A stretch of 64,000 nucleotides of DNA from JABMPO01 sp964539785 (GCA_964539785.1 CAZIJQ010000002.1:1-64000), one strand, 5' to 3'. Numbered from the stretch's first letter, positions 17,486 to 27,531 are shown. A program made the numbers and translations. The notes: generated by a model from the sequence alone, not told the origin.

Positions 17486-20437
17486 TTAATAACCGAAGAT
17501 TTCCTCCAGCGTTAAATACGTTACATCACCATATTCTGCCAGTACAGTTAAATCAATTTTCGCTGTATCGGCCAATACCATGATGTTGTAGTGCTGTCCT
17601 TGAATATATTCATTGAAAAATTCCTGAACATCGTTGATAGTCAGCTCAGGAACCTGATTGTACAGATCCTTGCGCGTGTCATGATCGATCTCCATGCGTT
17701 GAGCAGATAGATAGCGAAAAAGAATACTTGATTTGGTAATACGTTCCGGTTTTATACGGGCAATTATGCCATCACGAGCAGCATCGAAAGCTTTTTCTGA
17801 CAATGGCATTTCGGTGAGCAATTCGAAAAAACCATCCATCGCTTCCGGTATTTTATCGGCCTGAGTACCAATATAGGCAACCATAAAATGTGATTTGTCT
17901 GGCTTTGGCGGAGTCCCGTAATAGGCATAAACCGAATATGCCAAAGCTTTTGACTCCCGCATAATTTGAAATACAACCGACGACATATTGCCACCGTAAT
18001 ATTCATTAAACAATGCCCGAATCGAGATATTATCCGGATTGAACTGAACTGATTTTGACAACATCTGAATCTCAGCCTGAACCATATCATAATTAATGAC
18101 AAAGACCTGATTGCGATTATTGCTTAATTCAGAAAATTGCATAGCTTCGGGAATTGTAAGTAGATCATCTGAAACAATATGGCTTGCCGAAAGCTTATTC
18201 ACCAAAACTGGCGCTGTATCCGGACCATAATACAAAACCAAATGCTTGTAGGAAGTAATTTGGTTGATGATTTCAATTAATTCCGAATCCTCCAGAGTTT
18301 GCAATTCGATAGTTGATAGTACGTTTGTCGAAGATGATTCAGGTCCATAGCGCCCATATTGCCCCAGCGCCCGGCGGATGCTTGATTTGGAGAGTTTGGT
18401 GTCAGTCCTCTGCTTCAGTATATCCTGTACTAGATTATCTAAGGCAGTGGGGTTGGGTTGCGCATCGGCTAGTAAATGTTCGAATAGATTTATTCCCGTC
18501 TCGAAATTTTCAGCCAGACCAGTCAGACTAACCCAGACTCGATCGTTGGAACTGAATACGCTGAAATCACAACCGATTTTATAGAATTCCTCTTTGATCT
18601 GTTCCGGAGTGTAGCGCTGAGTCCCTAAATACTCAAGATAGTTCAGGGCAATCCCCAGTTTCTTATTATGGTCGGTCCCCATTTCAACTAAATAGTACAA
18701 TTGAAACAAATCGTTTTCGATATTTTGACGATAGTAAACTGGGACACCACTTGCCAGCGATAATTTAGTTATATCTGTGTCGAAATCTAAAAATACCGGG
18801 GTTACATCAGCGACTTCCATGCCCAAAATGTTTGTCATAAAATCAGATTGATCAGTGCGATTTAATTCAACCGGTGTTATCTCCGGTTTAGTGATTTTTG
18901 CGATATTTTCATCTTTACCAGTCCGTTTATAAACCACAACGTAATTATCAGTATAATGCTTTCTGGCATACTCGACAATGTCTTCCTTACTAATGGCGCT
19001 GAGCCGATTCATCTCATTGACCACATCTTCCCAGGGAGTGTCAGTCGTGAAAGCATTCATGAATGCCATTGTTCGCGAGCGATTACTTTCCTGCTGGCGA
19101 ATTCGATTCAATTTCATATCATTAATAACGGCAGCCGGTAACCAATCAGGAAAATCGCCTTGTTTGATCAATTCGATTTGTCCCAACAGCAAATCGCGGA
19201 CTTCTTCCAAAGATTGGCCTTCCCGAGGACGTCCCCCGAGTCCGTGGAAGCAGTAATCTTTCATTTTAGCCGGGTAAGAATAGGCCCCTCTTACCTTCTG
19301 TGCCTGGTTCAGGTTTAAATCAATTAATCCGGCGGAACTATTCATTAAAACCATATCGGTCATCGTCAATAAATCTGACTCATAGCTATTTTTACCAGGA
19401 AATCTGAAGGCCAGCCGCACACTTTCTGCTTCCGGTCCAAAAACTTCCCGCTCGATTGGTGCTGTAATCGGATCCTCAACCGGAGCAACAAATTCAGGAA
19501 TCGGTTGCGATTCCATTTTTCCAAAAGTTGCATCGATCAAAGGGATAATTTTATCAGGATCGAAATCTCCAGACAAACAGATCGCCATATTATTTGGCAC
19601 ATAATAAGTTTCGAAATAATCGATTACTTTGCGCAGAGGCGGATTTTTCAGGTGTTCGACAGTTCCCAGAATTGTATGCGTACCATAAGGATGCTTCTGA
19701 AAGAGAGCCGCATTAAGGGTATTATATAATTTTGACCCATCACTATCGAGTGAACGATTCTTCTCCTCATAAACTACTTCCAGTTCCGTGTGGAACAACC
19801 GCATTACCGGATCGCTGAATCTTTCATAGGCAATATCAAGCCAGCGCTGGAATTGATTTGAGGGGATATTATCAATATAAACTGTCTGCTCATTGGAAGT
19901 GAAAGCGTTAGTTCCGGTAGCGCCAATGGCACCCATCATCTTATCATATTCATTGGCAATGGCATAAGTTGATGCCACCTGGGAAACACTGTCAATCTGA
20001 TGATAAATATTACTCCTCACCGACGAATCAGTAGTGTTACCGTATTGATCATATAAAGCGACTATTTTTTCGATTTCATTCTTTTCACTAGCCCAGCTTA
20101 GAGAACCATATTCGTCGGTTCCTTTAAACAGCATATGTTCCAGATAATGGGCCATTCCGGTGGCATCGTCAGGATCGGTTTTTCCGCCGGCTTTTACTGC
20201 TATAGCAGTTTGAATTCTTGGTGCATCCTTATAGACCGTGGTATATATTTTCAGACCATTGTCCAAAGTATAGATACGTGCCTTTAGCGGGTCGCCGGCA
20301 ATTTCTTCAAATTTATATTTGTCTTGCACGGGATCAACTGTATCACCGGGAGGAACACAACCGGCAACAATAAAAGTGATCACGAAAATAATAAAAATAC
20401 CAATAGGATATCGTTTACTAAGCCTGGAATCTAACAT
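17486..20437 (-). CDS. M16 family zinc metallopeptidase lipoprotein
   Basis: Envelope peptidase of about 983 residues. The chosen ATG (20437) follows GGGAGACAGC and gives a short lipoprotein signal ending IVAGC; an ATG pair five codons upstream has no ribosome site. The zinc site is the inverted H-x-x-E-H motif, HYLEH (His97, Glu100, His101), with the distal Glu in VYEEKNRSLD. Two M16 halves are visible, the second (after about residue 560) without the zinc motif, as in pitrilysin and insulinase types. The large size and lipobox indicate outer-membrane or periplasmic peptide degradation. Confidence 0.9.
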   Translation of the reverse strand: MLDSRLSKRYPIGIFIIFVITFIVAGCVPPGDTVDPVQDKYKFEEIAGDPLKARIYTLDNGLKIYTTVYKDAPRIQTAIAVKAGGKTDPDDATGMAHYLEHMLFKGTDEYGSLSWASEKNEIEKIVALYDQYGNTTDSSVRSNIYHQIDSVSQVASTYAIANEYDKMMGAIGATGTNAFTSNEQTVYIDNIPSNQFQRWLDIAYERFSDPVMRLFHTELEVVYEEKNRSLDSDGSKLYNTLNAALFQKHPYGTHTILGTVEHLKNPPLRKVIDYFETYYVPNNMAICLSGDFDPDKIIPLIDATFGKMESQPIPEFVAPVEDPITAPIEREVFGPEAESVRLAFRFPGKNSYESDLLTMTDMVLMNSSAGLIDLNLNQAQKVRGAYSYPAKMKDYCFHGLGGRPREGQSLEEVRDLLLGQIELIKQGDFPDWLPAAVINDMKLNRIRQQESNRSRTMAFMNAFTTDTPWEDVVNEMNRLSAISKEDIVEYARKHYTDNYVVVYKRTGKDENIAKITKPEITPVELNRTDQSDFMTNILGMEVADVTPVFLDFDTDITKLSLASGVPVYYRQNIENDLFQLYYLVEMGTDHNKKLGIALNYLEYLGTQRYTPEQIKEEFYKIGCDFSVFSSNDRVWVSLTGLAENFETGINLFEHLLADAQPNPTALDNLVQDILKQRTDTKLSKSSIRRALGQYGRYGPESSSTNVLSTIELQTLEDSELIEIINQITSYKHLVLYYGPDTAPVLVNKLSASHIVSDDLLTIPEAMQFSELSNNRNQVFVINYDMVQAEIQMLSKSVQFNPDNISIRALFNEYYGGNMSSVVFQIMRESKALAYSVYAYYGTPPKPDKSHFMVAYIGTQADKIPEAMDGFFELLTEMPLSEKAFDAARDGIIARIKPERITKSSILFRYLSAQRMEIDHDTRKDLYNQVPELTINDVQEFFNEYIQGQHYNIMVLADTAKIDLTVLAEYGDVTYLTLEEIFGY

Positions 20438-20696
20438 GCTGTCTCCCATCATTTTATGTGACCGGTGTACTTAGATTGGGCACCGGCTGAATTACAGGTT
20501 AATGATCAATCGGTTAAATCTAATACTTTTAGGATTGAATTCGAAATGTTTCTTATCCGAATTTTTCAACTTGATATCAATTCCCAGGACGGCTTGAGTT
20601 GGATATCGAATGACATTGATCTCTTATAATCCAATACTAGTTGCCACTTTTGGCAGGCGTCTTCGACTTTTTTACCGTAATTAATGGTCTTAAACT

Positions 20697-20726
20697 AAAA
20701 GAGCCCCGGTGGGGTAACCGAGGCTC
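20697..20726 (-). terminator. intrinsic terminator after fba
   Basis: On the minus strand, a 10-bp stem GAGCCTCGGT / ACCGGGGCTC (one G-T pair) with a 6-base loop is followed by TTTTAG. It begins 14 bases after the aldolase stop and closes the pfp-fba operon before the M16 gene. Confidence 0.8.
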
Positions 20727-20739
20727 TGAGGAGGGTGTA

Positions 20740-21915
20740 TTATATAAGACAAACTTTTAGAATATCTTTCAAAGAAGCGTTCAAATCGAATTTGAATTTG
20801 GCAACATCTAGCTTTGCTTCATGCCAAACTCCATAATCACCTGCCATAATAAGCTTCTGAATATAACTCTGCGTAAGGGCATTTGTACAGACATTATCGT
20901 ACCAGCGAATATCAATTTTTGCACTCGATGTTGTCAAAGAGCCTAATAACGCCGACAGGAAAGTCTGACGGTTTTCCGTATCGGTGTTAATTTTGCAAAA
21001 TCCGGCTTCGATAAGTCCCTGTATCTGCTCCCAGTCCGTTCCTACAAAATCCAGCCATTTCTGGCGAACGCCGGAGGGATCGGTCATTTTGTCGATCTGT
21101 GCGACAGCATATTTTACAACATCCGGGTATAAAGTGGAGGCACCATGTGCAACAAAAATGATATCGTCATTGATATTATTGGCAACTTTCAGAAGTTCAT
21201 GCGCTAATTTGATATTTAGTTTAACTTTGGTGCCGGGCTTACCTTTATTGGGTCCATGCATTGTTCCAATAGTTGGCGCTAGCATCAATACTCCGGTCTC
21301 TCGTAAAAATTTCTCCAATTCGTCAGGGTTGGTGTAAGTAGAGAATTCGGATTTGGTATCTTCATCTTCCTCGCCAGCCAACACTCCCAATTCACCTTCC
21401 ACAGAAATTCCCAGAGGATGGGCCATATCAACAACTTCTCGGGTCAGTGCAATATTTTTCTCCAGCGGCATGCCAGTCTTGGATACTTTATCGGTTGAAT
21501 TATCAGCCATTACACTGGTCAACATTTGTACCGAAGCTTGCACTACTTTGCGCCCGCCTTCGCTGGTATAATCACCATGATCAAGATGGGTAGCAACCTG
21601 TACGGACGATCTTTTTGCCTTCTGCTCAACATAAGCAGTGGCGATTTCAAGACCGAAAACGGGATCACCGTCGCCAAAATGCTTCAAGGCGGAATTGGAA
21701 AAGGCCAATAGACCTGAAGAACCCAATAATTCGAAAGCAGTGAATGCAGCATTAATGCCCTGCACCGTTGTTACATTGAAAGCCGGGATGGCATAACGCT
21801 GTCCCTTGAAGTTTCCTTTTTCACCATTCTTGGCTTTTACGATTAAGGCGTGAGCTGTAGTCATATTATCCGGGAATCGCCGGGACAAATTTAATTTGGG
21901 GGGGGTAGTAATCAT
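20740..21915 (-). CDS. fba: class II fructose-bisphosphate aldolase
   Basis: Zinc-dependent cleavage of fructose 1,6-bisphosphate to DHAP and glyceraldehyde 3-phosphate. Motifs: YAIPAFNVTTVQG at the start of the barrel, zinc ligands in ATHLDHGDY, SVEGELGVLAGEEDE, TIGTMHGPNKGKPG and IIFVAHGAST. At 391 residues it is slightly longer than E. coli FbaA. AGAGGAAAAAT before the ATG at 21915 fixes the start, though family similarity begins only near residue 18. It lies 26 bases after the phosphofructokinase gene, so the two consecutive glycolytic steps share an operon. Confidence 0.93.
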   Translation of the reverse strand: MITTPPKLNLSRRFPDNMTTAHALIVKAKNGEKGNFKGQRYAIPAFNVTTVQGINAAFTAFELLGSSGLLAFSNSALKHFGDGDPVFGLEIATAYVEQKAKRSSVQVATHLDHGDYTSEGGRKVVQASVQMLTSVMADNSTDKVSKTGMPLEKNIALTREVVDMAHPLGISVEGELGVLAGEEDEDTKSEFSTYTNPDELEKFLRETGVLMLAPTIGTMHGPNKGKPGTKVKLNIKLAHELLKVANNINDDIIFVAHGASTLYPDVVKYAVAQIDKMTDPSGVRQKWLDFVGTDWEQIQGLIEAGFCKINTDTENRQTFLSALLGSLTTSSAKIDIRWYDNVCTNALTQSYIQKLIMAGDYGVWHEAKLDVAKFKFDLNASLKDILKVCLI

Positions 21916-21941
21916 ATTTTTCCTCTTATTATAATTTTGCT

Positions 21942-23150
21942 TTAATCTATCTTTTTACCTTTGGGTTGCCCAATTTCCTGTAGTAGTTGTGCAAACCAGT
22001 CAGTATTAATATCAAATGGTTTGCCACCGGCAACACGTTTAAAATCAATTAAACACAACCTGCCATTTTTAGCCATATCAAGCCCGGCCAGACCGCTTTT
22101 ACGCTCCAATGCGGATTTTGCAGCTAACTCAGCACAACGTTGGATAAGCTCCAGATCCGCCTGGTTTGGCGCTGCTGATCGGCCAAAATAACCGCTTTTC
22201 TGGACCAATGTTTTTTCCGCACCGAGGCGGACGGAAAACTGCTTCGCAAACCAGTTACCGGGATTAATGAAATCAAGTTTGACATGACCAAAGGCATCCC
22301 GGGCAACTTTTTCACCCTGGAATTCAAGCTCAGCGACAATACTATCAATGCCGGCCCCCTCGCTTAAGAAAATATTAACGCCATCTTTCTCATCCATTCG
22401 TTTACGCAAGCGTTTGGTTTCCGCCGCCAGATCAATCTCCATTTCGGGAACGTAAACTGCATCGATATCCCAACGGGCACGATCAATCAGGATATCCGGA
22501 AGAAATGACTTCTGATCAAGTAATTTCCGGTAATCACGAGCTGTTGCCGCAGTCAACCAACCGCAGTTTCGGCCCATTACCTCATGAATAATCAATTGGC
22601 GAGTGCTGGTGGTATTTTCATTGGCAACATTATTGAAGAACAAAGCACCCTGCTCGGCCGCCGTCCAGGCACCCAGGGTTTGCGAAAGGGGAAAAACATC
22701 ATTATCAACAGTTTTTGGTAGGCCAACCACAGTCAGGTTATAATCGTTTTCGGCCAGATACTTTGCTAATTCGCCAGCCATTGTATTGGTGTCATCGCCG
22801 CCAATAGTATGTAAAATATCTACGCTATCTTTCACCAGTTGTTGAGCAGCTACCTCCAATGGATTCTCACCGAGCTTAACCAAGCCGCGTTTTTCACAAT
22901 CTTTTACATTAGTCAGTTTAACGCGGCTGTTACCGATAGGACTACCACCGTACTGCAGCAAAATATCAGCCTGTTTCTTTACTTCATCGGAGAATTCCAG
23001 ACTATTCCCCAATAGCAATCCTTGATAACCGTTAAGATAACCAATCAATGTGGCATCCGGAGCCAATCGATTGTAATTCTGAATCAAAGCGCCAATTGAT
23101 GAAGAGAGGCAGGGAGCGATTCCCCCAGCAGTTAAAAATGCAATTTTCAT
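21942..23150 (-). CDS. 6-phosphofructokinase, PPi-dependent type
   Basis: PfkA-superfamily enzyme of 402 residues that phosphorylates fructose 6-phosphate. The donor site reads TIGGDDTNTMA: an Asp in the second GGD-D position is the known mark of pyrophosphate use, whereas ATP enzymes have Gly. Other motifs: FLTAGGIAPCLSS, GLPKTVDND and HEVMGRNCGWL. A reversible PPi enzyme would work in glycolysis and gluconeogenesis. First gene of the operon with aldolase; divergent from acetoacetyl-CoA synthetase with 161 bases between. Confidence 0.88.
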   Translation of the reverse strand: MKIAFLTAGGIAPCLSSSIGALIQNYNRLAPDATLIGYLNGYQGLLLGNSLEFSDEVKKQADILLQYGGSPIGNSRVKLTNVKDCEKRGLVKLGENPLEVAAQQLVKDSVDILHTIGGDDTNTMAGELAKYLAENDYNLTVVGLPKTVDNDVFPLSQTLGAWTAAEQGALFFNNVANENTTSTRQLIIHEVMGRNCGWLTAATARDYRKLLDQKSFLPDILIDRARWDIDAVYVPEMEIDLAAETKRLRKRMDEKDGVNIFLSEGAGIDSIVAELEFQGEKVARDAFGHVKLDFINPGNWFAKQFSVRLGAEKTLVQKSGYFGRSAAPNQADLELIQRCAELAAKSALERKSGLAGLDMAKNGRLCLIDFKRVAGGKPFDINTDWFAQLLQEIGQPKGKKID

Positions 23151-23311
23151 ATTTCCATCACGCTATTTTTCACCAAAAATAAGATTATAAATTTAATGCT
23201 GATTAAGATCAGAATACAGAATTCATCTGCGGTATATCGACACGAAACTAAAAAAATACCCGTGACTTACAAACGGCAGTCTGCGTATTTTCAATTAATG
23301 GGGATTGTTAA

Positions 23312-25264
23312 ATGACACAAGAATTATGGGTACCGACCGGACTACAGGTAGACCGGTCGCAAATGAACCTTTTTAGAAAGTTTATCAATGATCGACATAG
23401 TCTGAATATTGAAGAATATAGTGAATTGCATGACTGGTCTGTCAAAAATATTACGGATTTCTGGGCGGCAGTTTGGGATTATGGTGAACTCATCTCATCT
23501 CACGCTGCCAGTGAAATTGTGGATGATTCCTGTAAAATGCCCGGCGCACAATGGTTCAAAAGAGCTCGATTAAATTTTGCGGAAAATTTACTCCGTTATC
23601 AGGATGATCAACCGGCCATAATCTATCAAGCGGAGGGACGTAAGCCATACACTACCAGCTATAAGCAATTATATCAAACCGTATCCCGGATATCCCAGGC
23701 ACTCAGGGAAGCCGGGGTTCAGCCTGGTGACCGGGTGGTGGGTTTCGTACCCAATATGCCAATAGCGGTATTCGCCATGTTGGCCTGTACGGCAATTGGA
23801 GCAATCTGGAGTTCCTGCTCACCTGATTTCGGGATTACAGGCGTACTGGATCGTTTCCGACAAATCAAGCCAAAAATCATGTTTGCCGTCGACGGTTATT
23901 ATTATAATGGCAAGAAATTTAATTACACTGATAAAATCCGCTCGATTGCGAAAGAACTGCCATCGCTGGAAAAAGTTGTGATCACCCCCTACATCACCCA
24001 CAGCCCCGACTTATCAGATATTCCCAATGGCATTAACTATTCGACATTTATTGCCGGGAAACAACCCAAGAAAATTGAATTCGAGCAATTGCCATTTGAT
24101 CACCCATTGTACATTATGTATTCGTCCGGCACCACCGGCTTACCAAAATCGATTGTCCATGGTGCCGGCGGAACGTTGTTGCAGCACACGAAAGAATTAC
24201 GCCTGCACACCGATCTAACCCACGAGGATACAATTTTCTATTTCACAACCTGTGGCTGGATGATGTGGAACTGGTTGGTGTCCTCTTTATCGGTAGGAGC
24301 AACGATAGTATTATTTGAAGGCTCGCCTTTTTACCCAGATGCCTATGCCCTTTGGCAAATGGCTAATGATCTGGGAGTCACCGTATTTGGCACCAGCGCC
24401 AAATATCTGGCCAGTTGCGAATCCGCTGGTATTGTACCAAAAACCAAATTCAAACTGGAGAAACTACGCGCCATTTTGTCAACCGGATCACCACTGGCAA
24501 ATGAAAGTTTTGACTATGTCTACCAGAACATCAAACGCGATGTAATGCTGAGTTCAATTGCCGGTGGAACTGATATTATATCCTGCTTCATGCTGGGAAA
24601 TCCAATCCTGCCGGTATATCGAGGTGAAATTCAATGCGCGGGATTGGGCATGGCCGTTGCCGCTTATAATGATCAGGGTGAATCGGTCATCAATCAGCGC
24701 GGGGAGTTGGTCTGTGGTAAGCCCTTCCCTTCAATGCCAATCAACTTTTGGAATGATCCCGATGGTTCTAAATATCAGAAGGCTTATTTTGAAAAATATC
24801 CCGGTATCTGGCACCATGGCGATTTCATTATTATCAGTGAGCACGGCGGCATTACCATGTTGGGGCGCAGTGACGCAACTCTCAATCCCGGAGGAGTGCG
24901 GATCGGTACGGCGGAAATTTACCGGGTGGTGGAAAATATCCCTGGAATAATTGACAGTCTGGTAGTAGGGCAAAAATGGCAAAATGATGAACGCATTCTG
25001 TTATTTGTCAAGTTGGAAGATGGACTGATCCTGGATGACCTATTAATTAGCAGGATCAGACAAGTCATAAAAGCCGGTTGCTCTCCTCGACATGTTCCGG
25101 CCAGGATATTTGCGATAGCAGATATACCTTACACTATAAACGGAAAAAAGGTCGAACTGGCTGTCAAAAATATTATTGCCGGCGAAGATGTTACCAATCG
25201 AGAGGCATTGGCAAATCCAAATATTCTTGATCTGTATCAGAATCTGCCGGATATTGATCAATAA
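23312..25264 (+). CDS. acetoacetyl-CoA synthetase
   Basis: ATP-dependent activation of acetoacetate to acetoacetyl-CoA (acetoacetate-CoA ligase), 650 residues. It has the ACAS N-terminal domain (LHDWSVKNITDFWAAVWDY), the AMP-binding loop YSSGTTGLPKSIVHG, TTCGWMMWNWL, GGTDIISCFM, the GRSDATLNPGGVRIGTAEIY hinge, and the catalytic Lys in YTINGKKVE. Architecture and length match AacS rather than acetyl-CoA synthetase (the GWMMWNW and NPGGVRIGTAEIY strings are typical). GGGGA precedes the ATG. Likely role is ketone-body or PHB-type carbon use, or salvage into lipid precursors. Confidence 0.9.
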   Translation: MTQELWVPTGLQVDRSQMNLFRKFINDRHSLNIEEYSELHDWSVKNITDFWAAVWDYGELISSHAASEIVDDSCKMPGAQWFKRARLNFAENLLRYQDDQPAIIYQAEGRKPYTTSYKQLYQTVSRISQALREAGVQPGDRVVGFVPNMPIAVFAMLACTAIGAIWSSCSPDFGITGVLDRFRQIKPKIMFAVDGYYYNGKKFNYTDKIRSIAKELPSLEKVVITPYITHSPDLSDIPNGINYSTFIAGKQPKKIEFEQLPFDHPLYIMYSSGTTGLPKSIVHGAGGTLLQHTKELRLHTDLTHEDTIFYFTTCGWMMWNWLVSSLSVGATIVLFEGSPFYPDAYALWQMANDLGVTVFGTSAKYLASCESAGIVPKTKFKLEKLRAILSTGSPLANESFDYVYQNIKRDVMLSSIAGGTDIISCFMLGNPILPVYRGEIQCAGLGMAVAAYNDQGESVINQRGELVCGKPFPSMPINFWNDPDGSKYQKAYFEKYPGIWHHGDFIIISEHGGITMLGRSDATLNPGGVRIGTAEIYRVVENIPGIIDSLVVGQKWQNDERILLFVKLEDGLILDDLLISRIRQVIKAGCSPRHVPARIFAIADIPYTINGKKVELAVKNIIAGEDVTNREALANPNILDLYQNLPDIDQ

Positions 25265-25293
25265 AAAAGGGCCACCCAGTTGGTGACCCTTTT
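25263..25293. terminator. bidirectional terminator between aacS and gap
   Basis: AAAAGGG-x-CACC pairs with GGTG-x-CCCTTTT (one mismatch) around a CAGTT loop. It overlaps the aacS stop and has an A-run on one side and a T-run on the other, so it can stop both the plus-strand aacS and the minus-strand gap transcripts. Confidence 0.8.
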
Positions 25294-25338
25294 CAGATTG
25301 TAGGGTTGAACGAATTCCAGCCAGGAATTCATTCAGAT

Positions 25339-26340
25339 TTATTTCATATTCTTGAAAATGTCGATCAGATCAACAACCCGGTTGGAATAGCCCCATTCAT
25401 TATCATACCAATTCACGGTTTTAACCATATTACCGCCCACAACTTTTGTATAGGGCGCATCATAGATGGAGGAATGGGGATTACCAATAATATCGGTGGA
25501 AACCACGGGCAGCGTGGAATATTCCAACACTCCTTTCATGGCTTCGGAATTTGCGGCATCCATTACGGCTTCATTGATCTTTTCAATTGTAGTATCGGAT
25601 TTGAGTTTTACAATTGAATCAACCACGGAACCATCGGCAACGGGTACGCGCATGGCGATGCCATCCAGTTTACCTTTCAATGCCGGCAGGACCACCCCTA
25701 CGGCCCGTGCAGCACCAGTGGTAGTGGGAATTACATTTTCGGCGGCGGCACGGCTGCGGCGAAAATCGGTATGGGGCACGTCTGCAAGACGCTGATCATT
25801 CGTATAGGCATGAACGGTGTTGATAACACCGTATTCAATCCCAAAAGCATCGTTCAAGACTTTAGCAATTGGGGCGAGACAATTGGTAGTACAACTGGCG
25901 TTGGATACAATACGATGCTCCGGTTTTAAACCTTTGTCGTTGACACCGATAACTACCGTGTAATCGATCTCATCTTTGGCGGGAACGGTCAGAATAACCC
26001 GCTTGGCGCCGGCTTCAAGATGGGGAGTCAATTTTGCACGGGTGCGGAATATTCCGGTTGCTTCAACAACGACATCAACACCAAGCTCCTGCCAGGGCAA
26101 ATCCGCCGGATCGTAAACCGCCAGCATTTTAACTCTCTGATGAGAGGTAATCATCATATCCCCTTCAGTGTTAACTGTATCATCAAAACGGCGCATTACA
26201 GTGTCGTACTTCAGCAAGTATGCCAGAGCAGCATTTGTGGCAATATCATTGATAGCCACTATTTCAATATCTTTCCGAGAATTTAAAATTCGAAAAACCG
26301 AACGACCAATGCGGCCAAATCCATTAATTGCTATTCTCAT
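25339..26340 (-). CDS. gap: glyceraldehyde-3-phosphate dehydrogenase
   Basis: Phosphorylating GAPDH of 333 residues. Rossmann motif INGFGRIGRSVFR, NAD-type AINDIA, and catalytic Cys150 in SNASCTTNC, with partner His in NTVHAYTNDQ, phosphate-site PTTTGAARA and Arg in GIAMRVPVADGS. The ATG overlaps the stop of the upstream paralogue (ATGA) and has GGAGG 8 bases before it, inside that paralogue. It is therefore translated with the cysteine-less paralogue. A bidirectional terminator follows. Confidence 0.95.
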   Translation of the reverse strand: MRIAINGFGRIGRSVFRILNSRKDIEIVAINDIATNAALAYLLKYDTVMRRFDDTVNTEGDMMITSHQRVKMLAVYDPADLPWQELGVDVVVEATGIFRTRAKLTPHLEAGAKRVILTVPAKDEIDYTVVIGVNDKGLKPEHRIVSNASCTTNCLAPIAKVLNDAFGIEYGVINTVHAYTNDQRLADVPHTDFRRSRAAAENVIPTTTGAARAVGVVLPALKGKLDGIAMRVPVADGSVVDSIVKLKSDTTIEKINEAVMDAANSEAMKGVLEYSTLPVVSTDIIGNPHSSIYDAPYTKVVGGNMVKTVNWYDNEWGYSNRVVDLIDIFKNMK

Positions 26341-27356
26341 GATTTTTCCTCCAGACGATGATAAGCATCAATTGTTTCCAGAATTCGTTTGGAGTAACCC
26401 CAACCATTGTCGAACCAACTAATGGTTTTTACCAGCTTATTATTAATGACCATGGTTGCTATGCTGTCATGGATGAGGGTTTCACTAATACCAATTACAT
26501 CGCTTGATACGATGGGGTCTTCGGTGTATCCAACAATACCGGCCAATTCACCTTCTGACACAGCCTTCATCACTTTGTTCAATTCAGCTGCTGTTGGAAT
26601 ATTTTCCAGCTCTGCCGTCAAATCGATGCAGGAACCATCCATAACCGGCACATTGAAAGCTATGCCATCGAGTTTGTTTTTGAACTGGGGCATGATCTGT
26701 TCCACAATTCCAGGTGCCCAGGTTTGATTTGGAATAATATTTTCAACTGCCGAACGACTGCGACGAAGATCGGATCGCGCAGAATCGGCCAATGGTTGAT
26801 CAGAAGTATAAGCGTGGACGGTAGTCATCATAGCCCGCTTTAAACCAAAGTTTTCATCAAGTATTTTCGACATCAGAGTCAAAACATGTACAGTCGATGA
26901 TGTGGAACTTATTATTCGATCTTCGAACGCAATGTCTTGCTCATTGGCACCAATCACGACAATTCGATCGACTTCATCCACTGGGGGAACCGTCACGATA
27001 ACACGTTTTGCACCGGCGTCGACATATTTTTGCAATTCTTCTTTTTTGCGAAATTTCCCCGTAGCGTCGATTACTATATCCACATCAAATAAATCCCAGG
27101 GAATACTGCCGGGTTGCCCGCCATCGAATATGCGGGATTTCTGGTCCCCCAGAATTAAATGGTTTTCTTCCAATACGGCATTCTCTGTCATTGGTCCGTG
27201 AACGGAATCACGCATTAGAAGATAATGTAAAGATTCGGGCTGACCAATATCACTGATGGCTACAAACTGATAATTGGGATTATTATAACCTATCCGATAC
27301 AGATTACGGCCAATGCGACCAAAACCAACCAGTCCGATTTTTACTGGTTTACTCAT
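26337..27356 (-). CDS. GAPDH paralogue lacking the catalytic cysteine
   Basis: Full-length GAPDH fold of 339 residues. NAD-binding LVGFGRIGRNLYR and the His181 motif TTVHAYTSDQ are kept. However, the catalytic stretch SNASCTTNC of normal GAPDH reads SSTSSTVHV here: the cysteine is Ser154 and the following Asn is His157. The phosphate-binding Arg of A-x-R-V-P is Asn235 (GIAFNVP), and the Gly after the substrate Thr is Trp213. The DNA was retranslated over this region and the reading is clean, without a frameshift. It precedes gap with a 4-base overlap. A pseudoenzyme with a regulatory or hetero-oligomeric role, or a different dehydrogenase, is inferred. Confidence 0.85.
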   Translation of the reverse strand: MSKPVKIGLVGFGRIGRNLYRIGYNNPNYQFVAISDIGQPESLHYLLMRDSVHGPMTENAVLEENHLILGDQKSRIFDGGQPGSIPWDLFDVDIVIDATGKFRKKEELQKYVDAGAKRVIVTVPPVDEVDRIVVIGANEQDIAFEDRIISSTSSTVHVLTLMSKILDENFGLKRAMMTTVHAYTSDQPLADSARSDLRRSRSAVENIIPNQTWAPGIVEQIMPQFKNKLDGIAFNVPVMDGSCIDLTAELENIPTAAELNKVMKAVSEGELAGIVGYTEDPIVSSDVIGISETLIHDSIATMVINNKLVKTISWFDNGWGYSKRILETIDAYHRLEEKS

Positions 27357-27459
27357 ATTCTACCTGCCATTTCATTCATTATGATTGTTAAACAACCTTC
27401 CATTTTAGCCAGTTAATTTACGCAACTAATTAACTCGAAAATAGCAAAACAGGTACGTA

Positions 27460-27487
27460 GTAGAGACGCGACATGTCGCGTCTCTAC
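27460..27487. repeat. perfect 28-bp palindrome (GTAGAGACGCG type)
   Basis: Arms GTAGAGACGCGACA and TGTCGCGTCTCTAC abut with no spacer. It lies between htpG and the GAPDH-paralogue operon. Such GTAGAGACGCG palindromes occur as dispersed REP-like units in other genomes (recalled, not searched). Confidence 0.75.
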
Positions 27488-27501
27488 CGGCAAAATTTGA
27501 C

Positions 27502-27531
27502 GTAGGGACAACTCTTGAGAGTTGTCCCTAC
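27502..27531. repeat. perfect palindrome, GTAGGGAC type
   Basis: Arms GTAGGGACAACTCT and AGAGTTGTCCCTAC flank two bases. It shares outer ends (GTAG-R-GAC / GTC-Y-CTAC) with the palindrome 14 bases away, so the two look like related elements placed in tandem downstream of htpG. Confidence 0.75.
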
